A DNA stretch of 64,000 nt, taken from the NCBI RefSeq assembly GCF_000204055.1, contig NW_006768778.1, positions 1,488,095 to 1,552,094 of the forward strand, given 5' to 3'. This DNA comes from Melampsora larici-populina 98AG31 (Eukaryota > Basidiomycota > Pucciniomycetes > Pucciniales > Melampsoraceae). The position numbers and the translations under genes were made by a program. How positions within the stretch are numbered: position 1 is the stretch's first letter; every line of letters starts with the position of its first letter. The notes below the pieces were generated by a model. That model was not told the origin of the DNA. It worked only from the letters and a program-made list of their open reading frames with translations, and searched no databases. Shown here one piece after another: positions 11,886 through 25,400 of the stretch.

Positions 11886-12329
11886 ATGGATGAAGCAGCC
11901 AAAACCATGGAAGCAGCAGCCAAAACCCCAACAATCAAGGCCACCACCACTGACACCAGTTTTCTTGTCCACAATCCAATCACTCCTCCTAGCATCAATA
12001 ACCTCTACCTTGACCCAGATGCGATGAAATCCTACCTTCAGTATGCTTTGGCTCATGGCATTGCAATCACAACACGCGACAGTCGAGTTACTTCCATTTA
12101 CTACAAATGTAGTCTTGGTGACCACAAACATTCGGCAAAGATCCTCACCAAAGAAGGAAAGTCACCATCCTTGCAAGAACCCTGTCTGTTCAGAGTTACA
12201 GGCCGACGTACCTGCACCGGTCGACATTATCTTGAAATTACTAATCCTAACCATAACCATGGACCACACCTTGTATGTTTCCAGTGTTCCAGAAGTGCCA
12301 GGAAAAGACTGGTAACTGGTCCAAAGTGA
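11886..12329 (+). CDS. FAR1/MULE-type zinc-finger ORF (transposase N-terminal fragment)
   Basis: The start chosen is the ATG of MDEAAKTMEAAAKT. An open leader of 23 codons lies in frame upstream without clear protein character. After a Thr/Pro/Ala-rich N-terminus comes a compact Cys/His unit: YYKCSLGDHKHSAK, PCLFRVTGRRTCTGRHYLEI, then NPNHNHGPH. The spacing and the final HNHGP resemble the DNA-binding module at the N-terminus of Mutator-like transposases (the WRKY-GCM1/FAR1 type). The frame stops after KRLVTGPK, and no catalytic domain follows within the next kilobase. It is therefore either a stand-alone derived gene or, more likely, a truncated element. This is a different element from the GCM-MULE at the left end. 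Confidence 0.45.
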   Translation: MDEAAKTMEAAAKTPTIKATTTDTSFLVHNPITPPSINNLYLDPDAMKSYLQYALAHGIAITTRDSRVTSIYYKCSLGDHKHSAKILTKEGKSPSLQEPCLFRVTGRRTCTGRHYLEITNPNHNHGPHLVCFQCSRSARKRLVTGPK

Positions 12330-13089
12330 CTCACAAGACCGACTGGAAGGAGCCATGTAACTGTGACACATCGAACTTTAGATGTCCTAGATCTAGATTG
12401 TGGGTAGTCAATAGTCAATCTATGCTTCAGAACCAGATTAACGTATTTCACATTGTCAGGTTGTAAACAGGTCCATATTAAGTTCTGTGCTTGTTCTCCC
12501 AATGAAAAAGCTTGCTTGATCCAGGCTGGGTTCATTGGAGGGACCCCACTTACCCCCGATTCGGTGATTACCATTAGGCTTTTACGATTCTTTCATACTG
12601 TGTGGAAATCATGTAGCCTGTGATTTCAGCCATTCTCAGATGCTCTGAATGAGTTCTTGGACCTGGATGATGGTAATCCATTATTTCTAGATAACAAAGG
12701 CACTGTGGTAAGTGATTTTGTGTAATTATTCAAAGTACCATATTGTTGAAGCTGACTCACATCTGCAATCATAATATATTACATAGCCACATGAATGGAA
12801 TCGAACTTTGTCTTCAGCCATAGATGCCTATTGTCAGATGCTTGTAATGGGAGAAGAGACAATACAGAAAAGTCTGAATCTTACAGACAAGGACAAACTC
12901 GTTGGAATTTGGTAGCAACAGTACTAAGTGTCTAATGTGCTTAGCGGTTTGCCTGCCAGGTGCTAAACCATCATCTGGGAGCAATTAGGGATATTGGGAG
13001 CTCGAAAGCTACTACCTCTGAAGACTGGAGCCTGGAAAGGCTACTACCGTCCCTCCCATCTCAGCCACTCTTCACAGATCACAAAGGAT
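12330..13089. other. Unassigned sequence between the zinc-finger ORF and the Lys-rich ORF
   Basis: Several short plus-strand frames are present but none joins convincingly. It may contain decayed downstream parts of the MULE-type element. Confidence 0.3.
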
Positions 13090-13752
13090 CTAGCCCTGAA
13101 CTGATAAAGAAGGGATCTTTTGAAATACGGCGGAGTGGTGGTAGAACATGAAATTTAAATCCTGCTTACTGAGGTCATCCTCAATCAGGTATGAGTAGGA
13201 CTTTGACAGATCAATCAAGCTATTGCTCTTGGAGTGTGAGTCGTCTATCTTCACACATTTCTCCTTGCCTTTTGTCCTAGTTGACGCCTTCTTTTTCTTC
13301 GATGATCTCTTCTTCTTCTTTTTCTTCATGCTACCCCCACTACTCAACTCGTCCACCTCCGACAATTTGCTATTGCCTTCTCCACCATCATCAAGATCTA
13401 TCTCCAAGCCTTCCCCTCCTTGATTGTTACCACCCAAACCTTTCGCCGGATTGTGCTGGGGTTCCTGGACCTTTGTCGAGTCAACTAGATTGCTTTCTTG
13501 GTTTGAGACAATTTGACCATCAGCAGCGGACTCTTGGATTTCCGTGGTCGATCCTAGTGCTTGATCTGGCAAGTCTGGGTTTCCATCTGGCGGGGCACAA
13601 GAGTGTGCCCTCTTCAACCTTCCTTCTGCTTGTGCTTTCAACTTTTCCGCGTGAGCTTTCTTCTTTTCTTCTTCTTGCCTAATCGAATCCATCATACTTT
13701 TTGATTGGTACGTGGGCGTTGAGACTGACTTTCTTTTCAACTGTCTCCACAT
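13090..13752 (-). CDS. Lys/Ser/Glu-rich low-complexity ORF (220 aa), unknown
   Basis: A single open frame begins MWRQLKRKSVSTPTYQSK. It has a charged coiled-coil-like helix (IRQEEEKKKAHAEKLKAQAE, about residues 25-45), an acidic middle and a lysine block (KKKKKKRSSKKKKASTRTKG, about residues 143-162). The composition suggests a disordered, nucleus-directed protein, but simple-sequence DNA can give such frames by chance. No domain is recognised and no intron is needed. It sits in repeat-rich sequence and may be an accessory ORF of an element. Confidence 0.3.
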   Translation of the reverse strand: MWRQLKRKSVSTPTYQSKSMMDSIRQEEEKKKAHAEKLKAQAEGRLKRAHSCAPPDGNPDLPDQALGSTTEIQESAADGQIVSNQESNLVDSTKVQEPQHNPAKGLGGNNQGGEGLEIDLDDGGEGNSKLSEVDELSSGGSMKKKKKKRSSKKKKASTRTKGKEKCVKIDDSHSKSNSLIDLSKSYSYLIEDDLSKQDLNFMFYHHSAVFQKIPSLSVQG

Positions 13753-16146
13753 TCACAGGAGTATAAAATGAATTGAATGTCAATAGATAGACGCTGAAGA
13801 TACGAAATTGAACCACAAATATAACTATTTTTCTTTCCAAAGATGTATCTTAGAAAAATGAGCAACCTGCTGGTGCAGTGCGGACGCAGAAGGGAGGAAA
13901 TTTAGAAGTGGGAGTGAGGAGAGAAATTTTTCTCCTCTCAACTTCTGAATCTTCCAAATTCACTGGTGTCCAGATGTCAAGGCCCTGAGCCTTACATTTC
14001 CCACCTGTGAACCCTCTCTGCACCCGCTGCTACCTTTCTCCTCAAGAATGGACTTCAGTGTACATCCTCAGGCTCCTGAACACTAGACAATTTTCTCCTC
14101 AGTTCAATATCCCCAAATACAGTGAGCTACTCAACCAAGATCATCCCTTTTTTCATCTTCTGTATTCTCTATGCGGCACTAGTAATTGAACTTCAACTTT
14201 TCAATTACCCGCCCTCCTGCTCCCTCAAAACAAAATGTAGAAATAGTTAAACCTCCCACATTTTCCGGTTCTTTCTTCATTTTCTCTGTTTTGTCCTTGC
14301 GTTAGTGGGGGAAATAAACTCTTGGCCCAGGCCCAGGCCCACTTCAGTAGCCAACACTGCTCCTTGCAAGTACCAAGACAAACCCATTCCCAGATGATAT
14401 CAGACTCTCAAGGTAGGAATTCGAAGTCAAAAGGAGCTTTCCCTCTCTGACTTCTTGCCCCACCTTTCCATTTTCTCTCTTTCCCCAGTTGTGTCTTGGT
14501 AATCCGTCCCTTCCCTTCTCTCCCCGTCTTGCACATCTTTCAAAACCAAGTCAGTCAAGACTCTGGCTGTTTGTATCCAACCCACCCTCCCCACAATTCT
14601 GCTGGAGTAGTCTCCTGGCTCTTTTTTGGGCCTGTACCGGGGTTAAGCGCTAACCCCCCTTGTGCTTATGTCCCGTCATTTTTCACGTACTCTGATGTCG
14701 GATCTCTTTTCCTTGTCTCCCCAAATTGAGGCCAACACTTGGGAAGTGAACCTTTTGCTTCTGGCGGTACTATCACGGTCCTCAATCACATCTTTTGAAG
14801 GATTACATGTTCTCAGTTCCCCCTCATGATCCTGTCTTGCTATGGGGACATCTCGGTGCCTACTTGGGTGATCCTGCTGCACTGCCGTCTACAACCCACT
14901 TTGGCACCCTTNNNNNNNNNNNNNNNNNNNNNNNNNNNNNNNNNNNNNNNNNNNNNNNNNNNNNNNNNNNNNNNNNNNNNNNNNNNNNNNNNNNNNNNNN
15001 NNNNNNNNNNNGATATATGTTGGCTGGTCTGTCTTCAAATTGAACAAGTGGATTGATTTTTTATTATATAGCTTAAGTGTATCAGAGCCGTTAGGCTATT
15101 AAACACTGCATATTTTTCCAGGCACCGTGTGAAACCCCCTCTGGCTGTGTCAGAGGGAAAGGTTGCTGTTGGCTGATTCAACTAGTATACATGTTTTATC
15201 TTTTTGTAATGGACAGGATTTGGCGATAAAGGATGTGGTAAAGGAAGTTTTTTAAATTCCACTCATTGCTTGCTGGGATACATCAAAAAATTTATGTTGA
15301 AGCCACGGGCCCCCTCTGCAGTGAGGGTCCCATCGTTTTGTGGGGCTTGTGTTAAGCTAGGTAAACTTTACATGTGGCTCTGCTGAGAAGGTAGTTTGGT
15401 TAGTTTATTTGGATCCTGATTTAAGCAGCATCTTTTTGCACCTTCCACTTCACTTCGCCGCAAAAATTGTTAAGATTCTAGTGTGTTGTTGTTTTCATGT
15501 TGGTACATACTTTGGTACCACACACACACTGGTTTACATTGAGCGGAAGGGTTGGTAGTGTAACACTGGTAAAACCGTGTTTTCGCATTTCATAGGTCTT
15601 GCAGTCTCAGGTCATCTACAAGAGGATAAGGGCTACTTTTGGTGTTTTTAACACAACATTCAAGCTGTGCCACTGCCGGACTGTCTTTTACCCATGAAAC
15701 TTACATCTGTATATTTACAATCACGTGAAGAACCACACACTACACGCCAGCAATTTCTACGTTGAGGTGAAGCGGAGAAGTGAGAAAAACAATTTGAGGG
15801 GACTCGATTTTTGGAGCTCACACGCCAAAAATCACGAGTCCGATGTAAGGCACTCTTTGAGGGCGCGGCGAACGCGCTCGTGAGGGGCTTAGTTGAGCTT
15901 AATCGCCATAGAAGGTTTAGGGGATCATGAGATTGTCACTAAGCCTTGGGGCAAGAAGAGATTGAAGCACAGGTTGGTGCTTGATGATATTAGGCAGGAT
16001 GAGTCTCTCAATGGTCCGTTTGGATATACAATGTTCAAAGCAATCATGGTGCTTGATTTCCTAGTTAATACAAGAAACAATCTCTCCAGCAGTACAATCA
16101 AAGAATAATAGAATTGAGAGGATCAAAGGTGGCGAAATTCAAAAAG
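13753..16146. other. Repeat-rich stretch around the assembly gap, no supported gene
   Basis: C/T-rich and A/T-rich low-complexity DNA with short frames only. A near-palindrome GGGGTTAAGCGCTAACCCC lies near 14639. Frames that read across the run of N are artefacts. Confidence 0.4.
14912..15011. other. Assembly gap of 100 N
   Basis: Exactly 100 consecutive N, the usual placeholder for a scaffold gap of unknown size. Adjacent features may be truncated by it. Confidence 0.98.
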
Positions 16147-17292
16147 TCATGTGTCAGAATCAGAATCAGAATCAGAATCACTCCAATAACTCTCATCCAG
16201 TCTTTCAACCTCTTCTGTGATTTGCCTTACTCGGTCCAGATAAGATTCTAGAGCTCCGTTCAAAGCCTTTCCAAAGCGAAGCACGTCCGTCGCGCTAGGA
16301 ACGTTGAGACGTTCGAGGTGATCAAAAAAATCATCCACAGAGGTAGACTCGTCCACGACTGGGCGATCAACAATACCCGTCACCACACTTCCAATCACAT
16401 CTTGGAATCCCTTCCCTGTGTTCGAAATTCCCCGTGACGTCTTAGGACGAGGATTCGAAGTAGTAGGTAAACTTGCAGTCCGTATGATCGTCGGACGTAA
16501 AGCCGCGCGTCTCTTTGGCCCCATCGCTTTGAGGAAGGGAAAAGGTGCAGACAGAGTTTGGTCTTGTCGGGTTTGTGTGCCAGATAAGATTCCATTCGAA
16601 CCAGGTGTTGTAAGAGGCGTTGTTGATTGAGTTGTGAAGGAATCAGGGTATGCCAATTTCATCGCGGGACCAGTATCTTGAGTTGGATCCCTGTTGGCGT
16701 TGCTCGCCTCCGCTGCAGTCAAATCCTCGCTTGGCGTCCCTTGATCCCAAAACTATGATTAAGCAAGAACAGGCTCAAAGATCAGACTCGAAATCAAATA
16801 TAACCCCTCTGATTCAAGGAAAACTCACCATGTTGCACGAGACAGGTCGCATGACCATCTTACGTCTACTCTTGCGATCCGAAAAGCCAGAAAGACGTGA
16901 AGCAGTAGATAATGGTAGATAAAGCTCGTCACTTGGGCCCTCGAGAGTTGATTCCTTATAATTTATTGATTTGCGATCTTGTGGAGTCATCTTTTCACGA
17001 CCAGTGCCACATGAATCGACAACTACTCCAATAAAATATGGACCTGAACTTGCGGTCTTGTGTATAGTAGGGTGAAGTGATTGCAAACAGATTCAAAAGT
17101 TGATGCCAATCAGTGATCGTGTTGTTATCCAGCGATCAACATTGACAAGGGAGAGATAAAAGAACTCACGACTGGCGAAACACACAGAGGCCTTGGACAA
17201 GAGGTATTGACTGAAGTTTGAATTTTGTGACATTTTTCTTCTCGAGTGGATTGAGAACCCATTGCTCTAGAAGCAGAATAATTAGGATACAT
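16147..17292 (-). CDS. Three-exon gene, 318 aa, function unknown
   Basis: Exons 17292-17170, 17056-16829 and 16752-16147 total 957 bases (319 codons with stop), all phase 0 at GT-AG borders. The protein starts MYPNYSASRAMGSQ. It has a basic Ser/Arg patch (SRLSGFSDRKSRRKMVMRP, about residues 94-112), a Thr/Ser/Pro-rich middle, a predicted helical C-terminal part (VDDFFDHLERL and VRQITEEVERLDESYW) and an acidic tail of repeated SD pairs from simple-sequence DNA. No known domain is recognised. The basic Ser-rich N-terminal half and helical, acidic C-terminal half suggest a nuclear or scaffold protein, but this is only a guess. Confidence 0.6.
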
Positions 17293-19404
17293 TTCTCGTA
17301 AATGAAACAAAGATGACAATTACAAAACAAAGAGTTGAAAAGGTTATGAAGAATTAAGTGTGCAAGATAAACAAAATCAGAGAGGAAAATTAATCAAAAT
17401 GAATGAGCTTGGCAATTGTTTTGATACTCGAAAGAAATGTGAAGAATGGATAAGACAAAAGAAGGATTTGATCCAAAGGTCATCCCGTTTTGTAGGCTAT
17501 CATAAAATTCATTGCTGTTCAATTGTTAGCTCACTACACCCAGTATGCCACGGCAATCATGCTGCAGTGTGTGTGCGCGGGGTCATCAGACATATTGAAC
17601 GGCACGTCAGAGTATTTCCATAGAAGATTCAGGGCATCCGGCATCAGATGGGCTTGTTGTCCTGTGTTGTTTGTTCCTTGGCCCTCAAACTCTACATTCT
17701 TGTGGAACGGGACTTGAGAGCTTCAATGGACCTGAACGAGGTCTTGCCCTGCATAAGGTTAGAGCTGCTTGTCACCTTTCAGAAACAATATGTGAGAATC
17801 AAGGATACTCCAGAATTAGCGAAACCATAAAATCGACTTTTTGACTTGTCGTATCATCGTCATCTGTTGGTTTAGTCGACACATAAACTCAAAAGAAGAT
17901 ATCAAGAGAAGTAACGAAGTAGAAAAGCGCGCTGAAAACCGCGTACGATAAGAACAAAAGGGAGAGGTAAACGATGAAGAGTGCCAGGAATCACACCAGT
18001 CGGAACTGCAAATCCACAGTCCGAAAGACCAATGCGTATAACGGAGCATTGCCCGTCTGTGGCATGTAAGGTGTTGATCACCTTCACTCAATCTCTCAGT
18101 TGGCACGACTCGCTCGAGAGAGAACACAAGAACTTGAACCCTAGGTATGATTTCTGCTAGCTCCGTATCGTCGGTTGAAAAATATTGTTCTTCTTTTAGA
18201 ATCCTACGGTAGAGGACTCATATAATGCATCCTTTGTAAAAGTTGAACGGTAAACCCAACCAAAGTGATTTACATCACTGTGAATTGATAGAACTGGATT
18301 TGCAAGAAAACGCCAAGGACCCTCGTGGGAATTGATATCTCTTCTTGTAATATGAATGCATTTCTTTCTCTTATAGCATGGCATACTCACAGAAAACATG
18401 AACCAAATCCATCCTGATCCATCTCTTTCATCATTTTCCGTGCAATCTATGCAGTGTTAGGTTCTCACAACTCATGCTGTTTTTTTTGGACCACAATTTT
18501 CATCTTCAGTTGGTCTAAAACATTCGAAAATGCGTACATGGTTAAGCTACATTCCTATCATAGCATATACTCTTAAGATCGACAATTAGACTCTTTGATG
18601 AAAGAGTGGAAGAAGAAATTGATGTCATATGCGTTGTCAACGATGGTATGGTGGACAAGAGTTTGTATGATTGACTGAATTTCAATTGACTTACTGAGCT
18701 CGCTGATCAACAACTTTTACATCAAAGTCTAGAAGACCAAAAGATGTAAAATTTTAAAAAACACTTTTGCTTAATCCAAGCAAAATACTCTTGCGATCAT
18801 CATGGAATATAAGAGACTAAAAAAATGTATTTGTATATTTATATATTTCTAAGTGTAAAATGCAATCAAAACCAAAACAACTCCAAAGGAAAAAAAACAG
18901 AAAAAAAAACTTGACAAAAAATAAAACAAAACTTCTCCCTTTCTGCTGTAGAAAAAAAATTATATCAAAAGAATAAGATCAAAGGATTTTTCGTAAAAAT
19001 CAAAAAAGAATACAATTTTAAAAGAAAATGATAATGGAAAACAAAAACTATATGTCTGCCTGTCCATCCATCCGAACAAAATAAACGTTCTATTATAAAA
19101 TATTGTTTGTTTGAAAGAAGTTAAGAACTGTTTTGATCCTAATAGAAAAATTTAACTTCAAAACATCACATATTATCATACGGTGCAAAACTTCTTCACT
19201 TCACGTAATCTTATTGACAAAAAATCAAGCAAAACTCTAAATCACAGAAAGATAAGCTAGAGAGAAAAGAAGAAAGAGTGCTAAAAAAAGGAAGAAAAAA
19301 ATCTACTAAAGAAATCAAAAACCCGAATCATACATTCTCAAATATGACGAATTGATTGCCAAAAAAGAAACAAAGATCAAGGAGATCGTGACTACCTTTG
19401 AATT
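17293..19404. other. Intergenic, A/T-rich toward the chitin synthase 3' end
   Basis: Short frames on both strands between 17360 and 18400 lack splice support. From about 18700 the sequence is strongly A/T-rich with poly-A and poly-T runs, as expected for the terminator and 3' flank of the minus-strand chitin synthase. Confidence 0.5.
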
Positions 19405-22400
19405 TTAATTTAATTGATCTTCAATCGCTTGATTTACAAATGCTTTCTTTTCTCCTAATTCAGTTCCATACATATTTTCTAATTGTTGTCTAACTCCTTT
19501 TTTAGTGATCGTATTCAAATCAGCTCTTGCAAGCACTAGAAAGAAGGGAATCAAAAATCAAGAATTATTAACATCTCAATTAAACAAAGTAATAAAGTGT
19601 TGCTCTTGAGCTTACCAGATCTGATATCTGCAATGATTTGATCATCACCCGGAATCCCACCACGAGGTGAAAATAAATTCACTCCACTACCTCTTCTACT
19701 TCCCATCCCACCAACATCTCCCATAAAGTTAGGTACTCCTCCCATCATCATCGACCCTGTATTACCCATCATCCCACCTCCCGTCATGTTCATTGCAGGT
19801 AATCCAAACGGACTACCAACTCTTCCAGGTGAATCATTTCTACCCATCATCATTCCTTGTCCACCAAATGAATGAACTGACATAGCTCTTCCTGCTTGAT
19901 TTCCCATATCCATATATCCTGCGGGTGGCATTCCCATTCCCATTCCACCACCGAGCATCATACTACCGCCACGGCCTTGATATCCTGAAAGGAGAGATCG
20001 TCCATCTACATTGTGATCAAACAAGCCTGGTGAACCTGTCCTGCTATGACCACCCATCATCGGAGGATCATATGATGTCTCTTGTCCATACAACGACGCT
20101 TCTCTAGCGGCCGCGTCCTTTCCAGCAATAATCGATCCAATCGATTTATTCGAACCCTGTTGACATTCCATAACAAGATCAGTATTATCATCATTATTAT
20201 ATTAACGCATTTGAATGACTCACTCTTTCCCAAAGTTCATTCTCATATTCTTGCCAAGTCTTCAAAGGAATCGAACTTGGATCAAACTTTCCTTCATCGT
20301 GAATGACAACCGTCTTTCCAGATTCTCCCATGACCAATCGAGTATTACCCCAACTGAAATCATCCATCTTCCAGAATGAATAAAGTGGAAGGATAAATGA
20401 AAAGATGGGAATAGCCAAAAGATAAACAAACATCCAACCGATATGTTCAAATTTACGATGGAAGATGAAGATTAGAGCTTGTAAACCGTAAATTGCTGCA
20501 ATCATAATGATCGAAGTCATTGGGATCGTTCCAGTTGAGGAAGCAACGAGATAGATAAGCTAAGGAACAGAAAAAGAAAATCAGTCTCTCCAGCAGTCTT
20601 TCTGGAGCTAATCTTGATGGGATTTGAACTCACATAGGCCAAGTATGCAACAGTAACAGGTTGAATCAAAGTCGAGAAAAGATCAATGAACACAACAAAT
20701 CGCATAGAAAAGCAGCAGAAACCACACAATCGTTCAATCATCAATAATTCAGCTAAATTGTGAATGGTTGAATTGATCCATCTTCGTCTTTGTGATAACA
20801 GAATTTTCCATTCGTCTGGTGCAATCGTCTTTGCAAACGCGTCTTGGATGAACGTTGTCTTGAAAGAAGGGAAGGTCTTGAGTAAAAGTGTGGTCAAATA
20901 TCGATCTTCACCAAGATGAAGTAGATTTTTCATATGCCTAAGAATGAAAAAGGCATCAGTATACATAGTTGCAACGTCTTTCGGACTTGAGAAGTGATGG
21001 GGACACGACATACAATGTGTCGACTCTGTTGACTGAATAGGATTGGATAATCTGATTACTGATCAATAGCGGCTTGTGCTCAGAAGTGCGCATACGGTAA
21101 AGAGTAAAACAACCCGGTAAACAAGTTACTGATCCAAACAAACTCTCGAAAGCTTTAGCCAAATGCTGTAAGACCATTCAGGATGTATCCAACGTCAATT
21201 TCTGATTCATGGAAAGAGACAAAGAAAGGTGACTCACATGTGAAATGAAATATTCGTAAACTTGCATCATTGTAGTCCATGAATGTTTAGCATTTGCCAG
21301 AGACGTCTCTCCACAAAGTCCGATAATCCTTTGATCATGCATCATAGCTGAAATCATTCGATTCAAACAGAACTTGTCAACTGTCGTGTCAGCATCAATC
21401 ATGAGTACATATTCATAAAAGGCTGGGTTGACTCCGATCACGTTCTTGATCTGGTGATATAATTCGAGTTCACATGGGGACATAGGTGAATCAAAGTGGA
21501 CTCGATTAAACAATCTCATCAACATCATCTGCGAGTCACGTTTACCCCTGTTACCCGGTCGAGAGCGTTCTGACGGTTTACCGCACTTTGCGATCACGAT
21601 GTAAGGAACAACATGACCACCCGATTCATACAAGCCAGAATAGACCTTGGCCATGTTGTGTTGTTTAGCCCCCTCACCAAGACTGAGAATACTTAAGGCC
21701 TCTGGTTCCTGGTTGGGATCTGAACCCAAGATATCCAATACGATCCGTGGAGTTGGGCGATCGTTTCCGGAACCAATAATCATTCCATCGCAAACCACAA
21801 AGAGTAATTTCCGTTTATCATCGTATTTCAACTGAGTTACCGAATCAATGGCCTTTCTCAACGATTCTTCACCTTCAGTATAACATGGGATTTGAATGAC
21901 AACGAATTTTTCGTGGTCTTCGGGTTGTCGAGCTTTACCGAATTGTAAAGCAGCCAAGAATTTGAAACCAATGATGGATACCATGATGATCGAAAAGGCG
22001 AGTAGAATATACTGCGAAAACTGGCATTGCGCCGATTGTCGATTATCGACTTTGGCTATTAAGAATAAGTTTCGAAGACATGTACGCTGTGCTTGTCTAG
22101 CAGTAGCTGAAAGATCGAGACCGTTGAACTGATCAGTGATATCACCACCTGCACCTTGTTGAAATAGTTGAACGACAGCAGGGCTCATAAACTGAGTGTC
22201 GACAGATGGAGGAGAGGTTCCGGTTGGTGTCCGAATGCCCGGTCCAACTGTGCAATGTCGAAAAAGATGTCAATGACGTGACAAGGTACGATCAAGATGG
22301 AAAAGTTGTTGAGTTAATACCTGTGATGTAATCAGTAAGATCATATACATTGCCATCCAAAATCGCAATTGCTCTCTTCGAGTTGCGGGCAAGACTCTTG

Positions 22401-25400
22401 ATTTCTTTGGGGGTCTTACCCATAAAGCCTCTGCGATAGTTGTAACGAAGGTAGTACATTTGCTCGTAGTACCAGTCAGGTCTGGAGTCTGCATTGAAGG
22501 CACGCTGGTGAAGAAAAGAGCATTGATTAAGTATACTCGCTTTGCTTCACTAAAAGAAGCAGATGATAACAAGCTTACAAAATCGTGATAGACAGAGTTC
22601 GGCTCGACACTCGTGGTATTAGCACCACTGAGAATGATCCAATCGCTAATCCCATTACCATCACCGGTGCAGAGAGCACTGACTTGTACGGGGAATAGAT
22701 TGGTAGCATCCGTACCCCCATATTTCTGGACAGCTGTAGTGGGCACAACCGAAGGATAATGTAATGGTGCAAAGCTAGTCAAGTCGAACACTTCTCCTCG
22801 GATTGCCACGAGCATATTGCTGGCGTCACTCGTGAATGAATGTGAGCTCAATTCATTAGATGAAAAAACATATTCTCGGGGGCAAATTAAATTGCCCATG
22901 ATAGCGATGATAAAGACCGCAATCCCACACACGATCCAAATCATGATCTATGAAAGTTGAATCAGCCATGAGACTTTGCGCAAGAAAGAAGACAAGTTTT
23001 CAACTCACATTGATAGCCAACTTTTCTCGCCAAGCCATTCGAACATCTGGTCGTTTCATTCGACCGATCCACGACAGCAAGAAGTTGGGTAGGAAAAAAG
23101 TAAGAGCCCACACCAAGATTACCCATTTCTTTCGTGCACTGCTTTCTCCAACTTCTTCAGCTACCTCTTCGTGTATTGTGTTAGCGTCAGGTAGACCTTG
23201 CTTCTCACTCCCACCTGGTTTACCAGATCCGTCAAACATATTACGGGATGGTGCATAGCGATCTGTGCCCACATAAGACTTGGTCTCTGTGTCATTCATA
23301 GGTGAGCCATAACCACCTTCGGTATCTGTCATCACTGTTTTGCGATCATCATCGAAATATGCACCAGGATGAGTAGGATGACCGGCCGCATTCGAGACGA
23401 GGGGGAGACCAATTTCCGAAGAGTTGGCGCCAAAGCCTGCTTGATAATAGTTGGGCGAATGAGCACCACCTGTAGCGTATGGGTCCCCACTTGTATCGAT
23501 ATGGGATAAGCCTTGAACAGAGGCCTTTTCTTGATACCTTCGTTGCTCATCCGTGTCTAGGCTTCGAAGACGGTCCTCTAATTGCCTAAAGGTAGCATCC
23601 CCCATGAAAACTTTGAATTTACCAAGACAAAGGTCTACCTCAGTCCATCTCATCAACTTTCGTACTTCATCCACCTTCTCTGACCAATCACTGATAAGGG
23701 AGATTCTGATATTCTCGGCACCAATTGGCCCACATGCTTTGTAGCGTTCCCACCAATCATTTGTCTCTAAGCTAACCATCCATTCATTCTTAAGCCGCCG
23801 TGCGAGAGGAGCCAGGTTGTAGAACTTGATTTGTTGTTTAACCAGTCGAGCGTCGAACTGATTCGAAAGTTGAGTTTCATTTGTCTTTAAACACCACACA
23901 AACCAGGTTTTGGTGTCCACTAGAGTCTCGAAAAGAGTCACGAGAGAGGCGTCAAATTCGGCCACAACTGATTTGGTAGTCATGTCCTTCTTTCCCGTGT
24001 CGACAGTAGGGTCATCCTCAACGGGCGCCTTTTCGGTAGGCACGTCGTGTCTGTTTTTCCGTCGAGTGGACGGTGCGCGCATGGGCCGCTGAAGCTGTTG
24101 AGCTGCAACGATTGTACTCTCATTTTCAGGATGAGTAGTAGTAGTAAGACTGGCGCTGGCGAATAGCTGACGAATGAACGAATTAGTCGAGCCACTTGGA
24201 AGGGTTGAGGTGCGCTTGGAGGCAGAGCTTCCAGCAAAGAGAGTTACGAAGTCGGGTGAGACTACGTCTCGATTTTGATCGAGGAATCCTTCGACAGAAT
24301 AGGTGACCGGTCCAGAGTAGTGTGAACATGTAAAGTTACCTGGGCGGTCAACACGAGGATCAGCTGGTTTGGAGGCAAAGTTCGAGTTGTTACCCCATCG
24401 TCGTGCCATGGCGTCAAGCATGGTGTTGTCATCCTTGTTCTTACGCCGGGTTTGATCGTCAATGATGTGAACGAGACCGCCAGGGTTGTGAGTCAAGACG
24501 CGAAGCAAATCCGAGTTATCGATGAATTGCGTCTCAATATCTGGCAGTAAGTGGGGTTGAATCTCTTCGGTAGCGTATTCAGCTCGAGTGGCGACAAAGA
24601 GCTGATTAAGTGCAAACGCATGAGCGCGTTCATTGGCGAGGTTGAAACAAAACGTATCAAGGTTGTTGCCTTCACCCTGACTAAGACCACGTCCGATATG
24701 ATTTTGAGTCCCGGGCAAGTCAACAAGAGCAATGAAGGTTGCAAAGTCATCTTTGCAAAGTTTCTGGTTGATAGTTTCATTGAGCCAGGTGAAGAGAAGG
24801 CCGTATAGTGTCCTTGCCAACTCGTCCCGATTCGCGCTGGCACCTTCAGGATCAAGAAAGACGGTACAACGTTCACCAGATACCATTCTAGTCTGATAGG
24901 TCAGTGTAGACTCTAAAACCTCTGCCCGAACTCCTAAGAACGATGCTACTACATCAAGAACCGCAGTATTGGAAACCGATGCTGCTTCCGTATTTCGACC
25001 GTTATCTTGAGCAAACTCAAGATTTCCAAGGTGAAGAATGGCAGCTAAGAGTTGACAGGTAGATGCGACACCTTTTTTGGGAAATCCGATTGCTTTGAAG
25101 GCTTGCTTAAGTTGACCAAACGAGCTGGCATCGCTCGACGCTGAAGCACCGTTGCGTGACTGTGATAGGTAACGGAAGGTCTGGACGCCTTGATTACCGG
25201 TGTTACCTCTAAGGGCCTGGCCGGGGAGTTGAACCAAGCCAGTGGTTGAAGGAGATTGGTCGAGGAATAGATGAGCTCGTTCCTCTGGTGAACCACCAGC
25301 GGCAAGATAGTAAAACACATGAAAGTTACGTTCACTCGCAGGACGGTCAATGACCCTTTGACGTTCGAGATAGTATTCCAAGGTTTTGAGACCACAGAGT

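Noticed and set aside
14795..15056. Two plus-strand frames spanning the run of N
   Set aside because: They consist largely of unknown residues across the assembly gap.
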